From Dactylonectria macrodidyma (lineage: Eukaryota > Ascomycota > Sordariomycetes > Hypocreales > Nectriaceae): a DNA stretch of 64,000 bases. The position numbers and the translations under genes are program-made. Below, one piece after another: positions 52,482 to 64,000 of the stretch. Each line of letters opens with the position of its first letter. The stretch's first letter is position 1. The notes beneath the pieces were generated by a model. That model made no database searches. It saw only the letters and a list, made by a program, of their open reading frames with translations, and had not been told where the DNA came from. The stretch lies in the NCBI GenBank assembly GCA_020744425.1, contig JAGMUV010000005.1, positions 1,488,001 to 1,552,000 on the forward strand, given 5' to 3'.

Positions 52482-53934
52482 TGCGCGTGGCCTTCACATG
52501 CCAGTCCCGGGCTCACTGGGGGGAGGCAGGCTTGTCGTCAATGGTGACGGGGAGAGCGGTGCAGCATTTTCTTGGTTTTCGGTCTGGGGGACGATGACGA
52601 TCTCGGGAGTCGAGAGGCGAAGAATCGGAGCGGCTATCGAGGCGATGGATGGAGGACAAGCGAATGGAGCAGGTAGACCTAGTACGCAGGACGTCGAGGA
52701 TAGAGCGAGTGGAGGCCGGTCCAAGCGGGGAGGCAAGAATCCCTCACGGCCGTGTCATGGCAAGTCGCTGAATGCGGCGCGGGAATCAAAGTGCTTTGAA
52801 TTTCTTCGTAGAACTGGGTTTGAGAACTGGATTCTGGAACTGGACCTGTTGTTGCGTTACATCTTGCAGGCCAGCCCCTGCCGGGTATTGCCTTGGTGGG
52901 TTCTGGTCGTCACGGGGCGGCGACTGGGTGGTTGCAGGGTCGCAGCCAGTAAGCTCTGGGGGATGGCGGGGCTGCATCACTGCATCAGGGTCGCTTTTGG
53001 GGGGGTTGCTAGGGTGCTGAAGCCTATGGGTGGCTACGAAGTAGGGGTGCCAGGTGTGCTGTGGGGTTCAGGATACATCTCTGCCCATTACACCACTGTA
53101 GGTCGGTTATGCCTACTCTTATGCCGCCCTTTAGCAGCCACCTTATGTGAATAAAGTCCTCCCAGCGGCTATAAAGGTGCTGCGCTATCCGTAAAGTAGC
53201 AGCAGCCTATGCCCGAACTTGCTCTGTAATCCGCACTGGGACGCGCTGGGGGCGAGCAGTGACGTGACGCACCACTTTTAGTTTGCACACCTTTTCGCGT
53301 CCTCCTCGGCATCCGCGATCCAACAAGAACCCGTGCAAGCAGGGTCTCTTGTACCACAAGACGCTCTCTTTGCCCTAGGATCCGATTTAAACCAAACAGG
53401 GACAGGGACGCTTGACAGCTGGATAATACTCGCGTGTTGTATACCGGCTACGTAGCAGGATGACACGGCTGCACGTACTTGTCCTTACAAGCTCAAGTGC
53501 CGATCGTCATCATTGTCACATGAAAAACACTTACCCAAAAACACCGCATCTGAGACACCTCAGCTCAGGTCTCTGCGACTCAACCCAAGCTCAGCCAGCC
53601 AAGCATGAACACCGAACACCACCGCATCCGTGCCGCAGCCACTAGGTACAGTCATGCGCTCCTCAATGTGCCGGCTTTCCTTTCTCGGCAACTTCTCCTA
53701 TTGCACAACCAGTTGCGGGTGCCGCTGTGATTGTTTGCTCCCCCTTACAGTCGCATTACAGGTTGTACGTAGTATTCATCCAAGACTCCATCGCCCACGA
53801 GTATTTCCATACACTCTAGTTCCTATTATACATGACGAGAGATTGAGGGATATACATATCTATACATTTTTTTATCACTTGCTTCCCTGACGGACTCCTT
53901 TCTTTGTCTTCACCGGCATCCAACTCTCTACAGC
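52482..53934. other. Intergenic: disordered-protein promoter and IleRS 3' flank
   Basis: 1.45 kb. The part next to the start (52490-52740) is GC-rich and open on several frames, but nothing resembles a known protein. A TATA-like CTATAAAGG is at about 53170. No RNA is recognised. Confidence 0.5.
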
Positions 53935-56914
53935 TCATGCAGCTGCAGCTGCTGCACCAATGGCTCCCTCGCATCGGCTGCAAAGCGCGTCTTCAGAAGG
54001 CGCCACGTATCGCCAGCACCGCGAGCATTTGTCCTCCTTCGGCGGAAGCACGTGAACTTTGACTTTGGTACCCTGGACCTCAACCTCCTGTTCATACGCC
54101 CAAGCTGGATTCTGGGGCACAGGCTGGTTGATTTCAACAGATGAAACCACGAAAATCGCCTCTAGCTCGTCCAAGTATCGCTCAAGAGTGCGAGTGACTA
54201 GGCCTTTCTCAATAACGAGGTTCACGGAGCACTGTAGGGAACTTCCTAGAACCTTGTCTCCTCGCGCCTGCTCCAGGGTCACCTTGACAGCATTATGTAC
54301 TCCCGAGATGACAGATGTGTCTTCTCGTAGCACATCCTGAGAAAACATCAATCGCGTGGGGTCGATGAGAGACGACGGGTATAGCTGCCTGGCCGGGTGT
54401 TCCAAAGACCTGTCGATCAATTAGCTTGTGACCTTAACTTTGAGCGAGGCACCTGGGTGGTTAGGAACTCACGTGTCCTCAGCCATCCAAGCCGGCCGAT
54501 GTGACCAAGCCTCCTCCACCAAAAGAGGCGTCACAGGCGAAAGCATTCGCAAGAACCCAATGAAGATGGGCTCCAGAATCCCTCCACCATCGCCGCAATA
54601 GAGCCGATCCTTGAGCGCCTCCAGATAGAACGCTGACAGATCGGTTGCGACCCAGCGGTTGATCATGCCGATTCCTCTGTGGAACTCGTAGTTATCATAT
54701 GACTCCATTACCTGAGACATGGTATCGGAAAGTTGTACCAGAGCAATCTGGTCGAGCTTCGTCAACGGAGCTTGCCGAGCGTCTTGATTGAGTGATCCGA
54801 GAAGCATTTTGATGATAGTTCGATACTTGATCAGAGCTGTATGAACAGGCTGCAGAATTGTCTGCCCAATGAGCACATCGCTCGTGAAATCGGCACTCGC
54901 CGCCCAAAGACGAACCGCATCTGGGCCAAGACCGTCAAACGTTTGGCCTTGTCCCTTGCCCTTGCCGTTCACCTTGGCAGGGCCAAGAAGACTCCCGTTC
55001 ATGACCTGCTCAGGCGCAAGAATATTTCCCAGAGACTTTGACATCTTCTTGCCTTGTCCATCGAGCGTGAAACCGTGTGTGATTAACGTCTTAAATGGTG
55101 CAACAATCTTGCCGGAGTGGTTTTCATCAACCTTTTGCGCCGCAACATACGTCAACAGGCTCGATTGGAACCAACCGCGGTGCTGATCAGATCCCTCGAG
55201 ATATACATCGGCAGGGCCTTCAGTCTCGGTCCAACTACTGCCGCTGTCAAACCAAACGTCCATAGTGTCAGTACCTCGGCGGTATTTGCCAGTCAATGAC
55301 GGTGCGACCCATGCCGGGTCATCAGGGCTATCAGAGAACCAAGCAGATGAAGTACGTTCTTGCATGACAGAGATGATGTGTTCGATGGTTTCCGCCGTCA
55401 TCACGGCATTCCCGCTTTCGTCATACAGCGCGGGAATGGGAACTCCCCAAGATCGTTGGCGAGAGATGCACCATTCGCTTCGGCTTTTAATAAAGCTCTC
55501 GAGGCGGACTCTGCCTCCTTCGGGAACAAATCGAACATCGTTGAGCGCCGCAAGAGCATCTTCTTTGATACTTCCTACGTCGGCAAACCATTGAGCCGTG
55601 GCACGAATCACAACCGGTCGTTTTGTACGCCAGTCGTAAGGGTACTTGTGACGTATCTTGTGTGTTCCTAAAACATCATCTGCCATCAGGTCCAGAACGG
55701 CTTGACTTCCGCCATCCAAGATGGAGGGAGCCGACATCAGCTTCTCAGGATCATCAGGATATGCCTCCTTGGTAAAGAAGCCGCCATCATCGATTGGCGC
55801 GAAAGCCTCAATACCATGCTTGGCGCAAGCTTCGTAATCCTCCTGACCATGTCCAGGAGCACTATGCACGAGGCCAGTACCAGACTCGGAAGTGACAAAA
55901 TCAGCTTCAATAATTGGCTGCGGCGGCGCAGACCGACCCCTCAGCTTGTTGCGATATCGGAGTCCCTTTAAGTCGAAACCACGAACTGAATCGACCACTA
56001 CTTCGAATGAAGGAAGAATCTGCCGCATAGCTTCGACACGGTCTGTCGCCACAAGAAAGCCATCGCCTCCCACGCGGATAACAGAGTAGAGGAGGTCGTT
56101 GTGCACAGAAATGGCCAAGTTTGCAGGGAGAGTCCAGGGGGTAGTTGTCCATATGGTAGCATAGAGGTTTCCTTGAAAGTTAGAAAGCTCAGGAACTGAG
56201 GACCAGTCGGAAACGATTGGGAGCTTGATGTAAGCGGCAGTAGAGACGTGATCATCCCGGTACTCCAGCTCGGCTTCGGCGAGGGCCGTTCGTGATGATG
56301 CTGACCAGTAGACGGGCTTGTGCTTGCGATATACGAGACCTCGACGAACCAACTTCTGAAATACACGAAGTTGCCGAGTCTCAAACTCTCGATCCATCGT
56401 GGTCCATTTCTTTTCCCAATCTGCCATGACCGAGATCGACTGGAACCCCTTCATCTGCTCCTTTACCGTCTTCGAAGCAAGTCGCCGGGCTGTATCTCTG
56501 ATCTGAACCGGGGTTAGGCCCTTGGTGTTGCTCGATCCAAGCGCCTTCATCTCAATTGGCAGGCCATGGCAATCCCAACCTGGTCTGTATGTGACCTTCC
56601 GTCCCTGTTGCACCTTGACTCGGACGATCATGTCCTTGAGGATCTTATTCATGGCGTGTCCGACGTGGAGATTGCCATTGGCGTACGGAGGACCATCGTG
56701 AAGGGTAAACGACGCATCCTCCGGTCGGTTCTTCGCCTGCCAGTCATAGAGGTCATCGGTAACTTGGCGAAGCCATTGTTGCTGGAGCTTGGGGTTCGGA
56801 CGAGCACTTCGGTGTGGATCAATTAGCCCCGAACATGACGCCAGATGTTGCAGGAAGGACCTACGGAAAGCTCGACCGAGGGAGCCTCAGAGTCGACTTC
56901 CAGGATTTGGACAT
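53935..56914 (-). CDS. ISM1: Isoleucyl-tRNA synthetase, mitochondrial type
   Basis: This enzyme charges mitochondrial tRNA-Ile. Three exons, 56914-56865, 56806-54473 and 54409-53935, give 952 aa. The joins read RSSFP|ARPNPKLQQ (58-nt intron, GGCTAATTG branch) and AEDT|SLEHPARQL. Seen: class I HIGH-type motif NLHVGHA, GWDCHGLPIEM, editing-domain TTPWTLPANLA, KMSKSLGNI, and a C-terminal zinc finger CSRCW...CSRC as in bacterial IleRS. That C-terminal finger and the size separate it from the cytosolic enzyme. The N-terminus MSKSWKSTLRLPRSSFPARP is basic and presequence-like but short; no better upstream start is found in frame. An ATG at 56652 lies after the HIGH motif and cannot be the start. 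Confidence 0.94.
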
Positions 56915-57262
56915 GATCGGGCAAAGACCATATCGCGAGGCGCGTGACAGACGGATCTAGGGTCGAGCCTGGTTGCCGACAAGCATGACAGTGTCGATAT
57001 CGCTGGCGGCTGAGGAAGAATTTTAGCGCTACGCGGTGCGCCCTCAGGTCCCGCGTCTGGAAGCATCAGGGCACGGCTCCAGTAGACGCAATGCTTGGGC
57101 CAGCTGTAAGGCTACCAGTCTGCTAGAGTTTTAGTGCATGTGCGGGGCAAATTTAGCGGGTGGTTACATCCCTGACTGGCTTGATGGCACTTCGACTTCA
57201 GCCTGCTCACGCGCTCATCCATTCATGTTGTTCTCATCTAAATCAACATTTTGGAGGTCGTC
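56915..57262. promoter_or_regulatory. Divergent promoter, IleRS / conserved unknown
   Basis: 348 bases between divergent start codons. No specific element is claimed. Confidence 0.45.
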
Positions 57263-58204
57263 ATGGCTCCTGTGCGCCGGTATTTGAGAATATCAAAATA
57301 CTCAGTCCTCGAATGCCGAATCTATCTCGATAATCCTGCCCTAGCACAGTCATGGCTTCTCAATTCTCGCAAGCCGACTCTACCCCAGGTCATTGAAAGC
57401 ATTCGACCGCTTGTGCTCCCCAAGTTACGTGAGGAGAAGGAGAGGAGCAAGAAAAAGAGCACGAAAAAGAAGGGTATCAAGGATGTAGTAGTCACCGGTA
57501 TTTTTTACCAAGATCCTCAAGCTTTGTCGATTCCACGCTGATCGTGTCTAGACGACTTTGAGGTATCCATCTTCCTAATGGAGACGGCCACCAGGCACTC
57601 TCTAGTTAGCAGGACCAAGCATTTTCGCGAAAAACCACCTCCCAGGATAGAATCGAATTCAAGCAGACTCATCAGCGAAACGGACCGGACCGCTGTGGAT
57701 GTCGATGCAGGATATTATGGACCCGCTCTTCGACAGGAAGACGACGACGATAACATTGACCTGGCCGATATCCCCGCCGTAGATTCAGTCAGACGGAGCA
57801 AACGTCAGAGACGGAGGCGGGGCCGGGACGACGACACCGATATCGACGCCGATGCATCCGACGAAGATGAAACCGCATCGGCTGTCGAGATATCTGATAC
57901 GGAGGCGCCCCCTCAGAAGCGGCGACGAGCCCGAACTAACTTATCCGACGATTTTCCAGACGCGAATGACGACAAGAAAAAGTTAGCCATGGACGTATCA
58001 TATGAGGGGTTCGCAATCTACGGTCAGGTGCTATGCTTGGTTATCAAGAAGAGAGACAGCGGAAAGGCAACGGAGTCTGGTCATCGCGCCAGCAGTGCTA
58101 CAGCTGGTGGCAATGGAACTGGAAGCCGGCCGGAAGGCCAGGCGATGATGGAGAACTGGATCTCGTCTACGCAGATGCCTGTCGGGAGTGATGAAGTTTC
58201 ATGA
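57263..58204 (+). CDS. Conserved fungal protein of unknown function, 295 aa
   Basis: Two exons, 57263-57497 and 57552-58204, with a 54-nt intron (GTATTT..CTAG, GCTGATC branch), give 295 aa. The join reads KDVVVT|DDFEVSIFLMETATRHSL. The N-terminal 120 residues look folded and conserved: RRYLRISKYSVLECRIYLDN and ESIRPLVLPKLREE, then a Lys-rich turn. Next come an acidic stretch (DDTDIDADASDEDE), a basic RRSKRQRRRRGR patch that could be nuclear targeting, and a second short conserved block (AMDVSYEGFAIYGQVLCLVI). I have the impression of a filamentous-fungal family but cannot name it. The tail is Gly/Ser-rich. The start is the ATG in GTCATGGCTCC. Confidence 0.78.
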
Positions 58205-61200
58205 CAGAAGCAGTGCTGTAGGCGATGCATCAATTCAGCGGTATACGTCAGGCAATGGCCTGACCATGGACGATGAGGGTCGATCTTGGCGACAGAGGGC
58301 GGGTGCAGCCGTCGGCCGGAGATTGTGACACCTTGGGGATGCTGGGATGATGGGATGCTAGGATGTTGGGACCCCAGGGATGCGATGCTACTACGTACGT
58401 AGTATGTAGGAAGCTGGAGGCATCGGACGGGACGGGACGGGACTCGCAATGCACACCTGAAGCATCGCAACGGCAGTTTACTACTGCCTAGGTAGTAGTA
58501 ATTAGAGCTGACCCCGCCCTGGACGGTGGATGGTGGCTGAGTCCGCCAACTCACCGTACTTGGCTGGGAAGCTGTACCATACATAGTAATCTACCTGGGC
58601 TTGGATCAATTGCGAGGCAGCCCGCCTGCTAATAATAATCTCGACGGCCGCCTCGTGGTTCCAACGGCCGCTGGCCGTCCACTGATTGCAACACACGACG
58701 CACTAGCACCCGAAGCCTGGCGTGCATCCCACGTTTTGGTCGCTTTGGTCGCTTTGGCGCACGTATTCGTACAGGGTTGCCGACAACGACGGCACGAGTT
58801 GCGGAGTGCAATTATTCAAGATGCCCATGTTCATCCGAGAGGGGGTCTTGGCATCCAATATTGATTTCCAAACCGCCGTCAAAGTGGACTTCACCCGTCT
58901 CCACGTGAGGACTCCCTGACATGGCCCTGACATGGTTGCTCTCTGGCTGATTGGCCGCCATGGCTCGAACGTGATTGATGAAAACTGACTTTTGGATGTG
59001 ATGATATGACGGATGAGATCCTCCGCAGAGAAATGGGCATTCTTCTCAGAGGTGCAGCTTGCCAACTGCTAACTACGTAGGAGTTACGTATGTTTCCAGT
59101 GTCAAGGGCGGCTGCATATCGTCATTCTCGACTCACGGCAGAAACATAGCCCGCAACAAAGGCACTCCAAGTACCTACGTCCTACCTTAGTACCTCGGGA
59201 ACTAGCTCAATTGACTACCAGATTATTCCGGGTGTGCCTTTTATCAAACAAGCGCACCGCCTCCATGCGTACCTAGGTTAGGTATGTCATCCATACGAGG
59301 GTGACATTGACTGAGCTGAGCTGCTCTACTGCTCTGCTGCTCCCCGCAAGACTCATCATTCAGTTCGGTCGTCTCGGGATGTAACAAGTAGGTATCTACG
59401 GCATCGTCGGTTGCCAGATTCGCCTTATTACCGTCGTACTACATAACGTAGTTCACCCAGCTCTCCTGGGTTGCCGCCTCGGGAGCTCATGGATGGGGTA
59501 GTATTGGGTGACATGGGCTAGCGCTAGCATCGAGCAACCCCGCAACAACGGCGCAAAGCCAAGGATCATGGTGTTTGGAGTTCGTTCGTGAATGATCCTC
59601 CCGCCGGTGCAGGTGCAGATGCAGGTGTGCGAATGTGACTGTGGACACGACTGCGACTACGACTGCAGACCGCGACTTGGTAAGCAAGTACCCGAAGTCC
59701 CATGACACTCGCCATGGACGACACCCAGGATGGAGTACATGGCCTCAATGTACCTTTTTGTTCGGCCAACGACACAGCGATGAGGCCATATCAAGGCCCA
59801 ACCCACGTTCCCAGCCATGGTACTGTAGTTGCACACGCCCTCTCTCCATCTTCTTACCCCTCTTCTACATCCACCTCATCGACATTGTTTGCCAGGCTTA
59901 GGCCAGACCAGGTCCGCTTTGAGACATACTGAGCATCGTCATTTCTCCACCGCCGCCCACTCCTGATGATGAGCTTGTGCACGTTGTCCCGCCGTGTCTG
60001 GACGGAGTCACGAAGCAGTCAGACATCTCAGGCTTTCATCAACCCCCGCACCTAATTAGCTCCGTCAGCTTCTGCAAGCTCCGCCAACAAAGGCCAAACT
60101 CCTCTCCGGATATCCCCATCTCGTAGGTCGCATCATCCACAACGAAATCGCTTCCCCTCACCGCAAAGGATCAATGTGCAGTAGACTCAAGGATACCAGT
60201 AGGTCATGATATGGGTTCACGATGCCCGAGGTCCGGCAGGCAGAGTCGGCTTTCGGCTCCGACTCACGTCTCAGGCCGCTTGCCATCCCGACAGTCGATC
60301 ACAATCCATCATCCACCTCCACAGCATCCCAGACCGCAACTCCTCGACAGGACAGGGAGGCCTGCGTGTCATAGGCTTGGTCATTGGCCTAGGTGCTTAG
60401 ATACGTGCAATGAGGCTGTTGGTGTTTCACGTCCCGTGTGTACTATGTAAGCGTGCAGCACTCGGATGGTTGACGCCCGCTCATCAGCCACACCCCGCCC
60501 CAACTCCAGGAAGCCTTATCCTTATCACCGCAAATGCCTTGCGTCTTGCACCTTGCCTGCATGGCTGCATACCTGCATGCTTGTGCATGCTGCTCACCGA
60601 TGCTTTCGGATAAGGCTGCAGATGTAATCATGTCGACATGAGACATTCGCTTGCGACATTATGTCGTCACAGCCGCCTACCTAGCACTGCCGATGCTGTT
60701 GTTTTCTTCCCTTTACCCGCAGCACCCGCCACTGCTGCAATAATCACGTACAGTGCATACACGTCAGCAGATCAATGTCGTGCTTTTTGCAAATCATCAA
60801 CCCAGGAAGCAGGACTTCGGTTGCTTATCCGGAAAAAATGAAGAGCTCATAGGCTCGATTCACGGGCGAGACTTGATTAGAGGTTATCCCTCAACCCCAC
60901 GCCGGCTCAGGGTACAACTCTGATACGGGGTGTTGCAAGGCGTCCTTTCATCCAGTGGATTCTTCTGAGACAGTGACAGGAATGTTTGCAACATCCCAAC
61001 ATCAGACACGCGTAGTAGAGCGGTCTGATTTGGGGGACTTGCAACCCTAGATAGTGTCTGCCTAGTTGCTTATCGAGTCTCAGCTGTGGGTGATCCTAGT
61101 CGTTGGTGTTGCCATTGCAATGCCGGCTACCCTACCCGGCACTGAGTTGTATGCACCATCCTCGGGTGGTGTCAGGACGATCTTGCACTCTGCTTCGTTT

Positions 61201-64000
61201 CGAACATATCGCCTATGCGTGTAGATCATTCTGGCACACACTCGGTTAACCTGGATGGTTGCTTCTTGTCTCGACCTGTCGTCGGCGGTGAGGCGTGATC
61301 AGCTCCTCTAACAATGTTGTCTTTCACGCCATATGAGTATGGGGAGTAGATCAACATACCGGACTCGGTGTGCTGAAACGCCCGCACGTGAGACAATTGC
61401 CGCGGAAAATTTAACTTGGACGAAGATCATGGCAAAATTCATAACCATATCTTGCTCCTAGTGCGTACTGGTTGATTGATGTGACGGCGTTTTCACATTC
61501 CACCGTTCAGGAAGCTAGCTACTGCAGCTGGTTCCCTCCAATAACACGTGAAGTGATGGCAAATCACCAAACCACGTACATAGCCGGCTCCGTAAGAACA
61601 CAACAGGGAAATATCACACATAAACCATTCACCAATGATTCCAGCAGCTAAAACACGAATCAGAGGGTTTGTTCGCATTTGAACCGTATTTGAACCTAAT
61701 AACCTTAATTCTGGCTGCTCCTACCCGGGACCTACACAAAAGTGTCGAGATTCAACACGGGCATTCAGTCCATGGAGCATGTCTATTTTGGGTTGTGGGG
61801 GTCATTGTCCTGGAAATCCGAAGGCAAGTTTCATCACTGTTGGACTAACTAACAGTACCTGTAAGAGATGAGATGCTGAAAATGGACAAAAGTCAATTGG
61901 TGGTTTTGTGATTTCCGTGACCCACCCAATTATGAAACAAGAGGGCACGAGGCACTTCGCAACAACACGAATCAACTAACAAACTCGCACTCGCAATACG
62001 GCCCGTCGAGCCTGTTCCTTGATAAGGCCACGCAAGTCAAGTATGGATGCGCGCAATTTGATTTATGCGAGTGTGGATTGCCACGAATGTCCCACGATCC
62101 ATACGCACCCTCCGAGACTTCGAAACAAGCACACGGCATGAAGGATGTAGGTATTACCGCGAATGTCTAACTGTGTCAACATCGCAACTGCCTCGTGGAT
62201 GCTCACGGAATAATGGTGACACGGGAAGCATCTACCAACCGCTACCTTAACAAGAGCCAATCCCACAAAGACTGGCTGAAGAGGATGGCAGGACGGTTAC
62301 ACTGAGGCACTGACCGTTGAGACGTGTTTCGAAACCACCGAATGAATGGGTGTGTTGATTGTTACAGCACGTGTGCAACGTGTGGTTCGTTCCTCTACCA
62401 CTGGCTTTCCCCTAGGCGTGTTGGGATGCCTCTCCGCGATGTCATCGAGAGATCATCCAACATTCATTCTCCCATTGGAGGACACTATTTCCTTTGCGTT
62501 TGGAGTTCGAGACCAGAATACGAAGGCGACTGAAATTCGGGGGCGGGACCCTCATCTCCACGGTGGGATATTACGTGGTTGGCATGTCGCTTAGGCCCCT
62601 GGCTTTGACATCGGGCTGAGGTTACATCGTTCAAGCTAACTCGCATCGATACGATGGGACCGCCGCAATCTGGCGATCACTAGGCCTGGTGTTTCCAATA
62701 AAAGAAGATTCAAGATCGATTGAGTGATTATTGCCCATGGGGCCATGGCGTGCGAACGGGCGCGGACCAGCGTCGTCGCCAGCGGTCAACGTCAGGCATG
62801 GCTCACATCATTTCCTTGGCCCAGGGGGGTCGGACATTAGCCAAGGGCCTAGCCACGCTGCCCACGCATCATCCCATCACTTGCCGTCCGTCCACACCCT
62901 CTCGGGGACTCAGTTAGATGGAGGCTGAACTATTGGATCGTCCCGTCGTGTTGTAGCGGCGTGCTGCTCAGCTGGGAACGCAACCCGTCTCATCGACAAC
63001 CACGGGTCTTGGGAATGTCTGGACTCTGGAGTCTGTATGGAGTACATAATATGTACGGAGCATGTCGGATAGATTGCGCAACAGGGACCGTCATGGCAGG
63101 TGGGCTTGCAGGATGACAGCTGACACGGGCCATGATCCCAATCGAGCGGTTCTCAACCGTGCTCGTCCTACCCACGATGGATGATATGCGGCATTCAGGA
63201 CTGTGCTCAACTGTGGAAAAAGAGCTCAATGTCACAGACAGGACACCCAAGGTGTAGCGTCGTGTTACAAGTTGACCACGATACTTGCACATGAGATGAC
63301 CGCCACACGCCACACCCTCTCCGGGTCCTCCAGCCTTCCAGGGGCCGGAGACGAGCCCCTGGCTTCCCACGTGGAATAACTCGTCCAAGGGGCTGTGTGG
63401 CTTGCCCACCCACCTCATCTCTCGACTCTTGACTCTCGACTCTCGCCCCAGAACCCCTGGTGTGGCTGGCAATGGTTTGCGGCCGACGGAGTTGTTGGCT
63501 CTAGACCGGGAGGATCAACAACCATTGACTTGTCATTCAGATGCGTCCATGCGGTTTCAATTTGCTTTTCTCTTGACCGTGTGTGCGCCAGCGTCACACT
63601 GCATTGATTTTCCTATTTTCCCTTGTAGCACTCATGCTTATTGGGAAAATCAAAACACACCTCCGCAATTGACCAGGTTGAGGGCTGTAGGCAGGTCTCA
63701 GGCGGATCGCCGAAGCTGGCTCTGCCCTGAGACTGACGCGATGTACCCAGGTAGGGCGTTCCGAGCCAGCCACGTCCAGGCTGCGACTATTCCAGGAACT
63801 GTTTCTTAGAGGCTGGGGCTCAGCTTGTGGTGCGGTGCTGTCAGGTGTGCAAAAAAAAGCAACACACATCGTTACCGTCGTATTGCTGCGTACGAGATCC
63901 TGCGGGCTGAGATACGAACTGCAAGCCGTCTCCTGCGGTGAGCCGTGACTCGGGGGTGCATATGCATCGTCTTCAGCCTCAGCACCTCAGCCAGCATATA
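58205..64000. other. Gene-poor region, about 5.8 kb
   Basis: Many short frames exist on both strands but none exceeds 160 codons, and none joins across good splice sites into a recognisable protein. Palindromic words occur: ACTACGTACGTAGT (58390-58403), a near-palindrome centred on CCTAGG (58480-58500) and ACCTAGGT (59271-59278). Short direct repeats include two copies of TGGTCGCTT near 58737 and GACTCTCGACTCTCG near 63430. No tRNA, rRNA or transposon gene is seen and there is no strong AT bias of the kind RIP leaves. It could be a long promoter or leader of a gene to the right. Confidence 0.5.

Noticed and set aside
58205..64000. Transposon or RIP-mutated repeat
   Set aside because: No transposase or reverse transcriptase remnants, no terminal repeats seen, and base composition is not AT-rich.
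1..64000. Secondary-metabolite gene cluster or viral insertion
   Set aside because: No polyketide synthase, NRPS, terpene synthase or viral replication gene is present; the lone ABC transporter is not enough.

Overview
The window reads as nuclear DNA of a filamentous ascomycete, most likely a sordariomycete and possibly a member of the Hypocreales; the order-level call is inference. Genes carry short introns (about 50-190 nt) with GT..AG ends and CTAAC/CTGAC-like branch sites. Proteins have long disordered, charged linkers, and many products are typical of filamentous fungi. There are no operons, phage, insertion sequences or CRISPR arrays. I support 21 protein-coding genes and one tRNA gene. 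Exon boundaries were placed by hand from splice signals, reading-frame continuity and family conservation.

Layout, left to right: the 3' end of an ABCC transporter (1-1076, +); a large AAA ATPase (-); ATG6/VPS30 (-); SCM3, the CENP-A chaperone (+); casein kinase 2 alpha (-); a DUF3807-like protein (-); a small conserved three-exon gene (-); ATG14 (+); a 1381-aa orphan with two membrane-type segments (-); SPC105/KNL1 (-), divergent from ribosomal protein S11/uS17 (+); a twin-CX9C protein (+); tRNA-Val(AAC); a 57-aa cysteine-rich protein (-); URI1/BUD27 (-), divergent from a double GFA-domain protein (+); two convergent folylpolyglutamate synthase genes (+/-); MIC60 (-); a Rab5 GTPase (-); SAC1 (+); a 1223-aa disordered membrane-associated protein (-); mitochondrial isoleucyl-tRNA synthetase (-); a conserved protein of unknown function (+); then about 5.8 kb with no gene I can support, to the window end.

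Most genes are housekeeping, but two themes recur. Phosphoinositide and autophagy biology: Atg6 and Atg14 are two subunits of the same PI3-kinase complex I and lie 9 kb apart, while Rab5 and Sac1 are further along. Kinetochore biology: Scm3 and Spc105/KNL1, with CK2 alpha between them. I do not claim that either cluster is functional. The most unusual local arrangement is the pair of convergent FPGS paralogues, each of which has a basic, presequence-like extension ahead of a second in-frame Met. The least explained sequences are the 1381-aa orphan, the tiny Cys-rich protein, the CX9C protein and the 58-64 kb gene-poor stretch.
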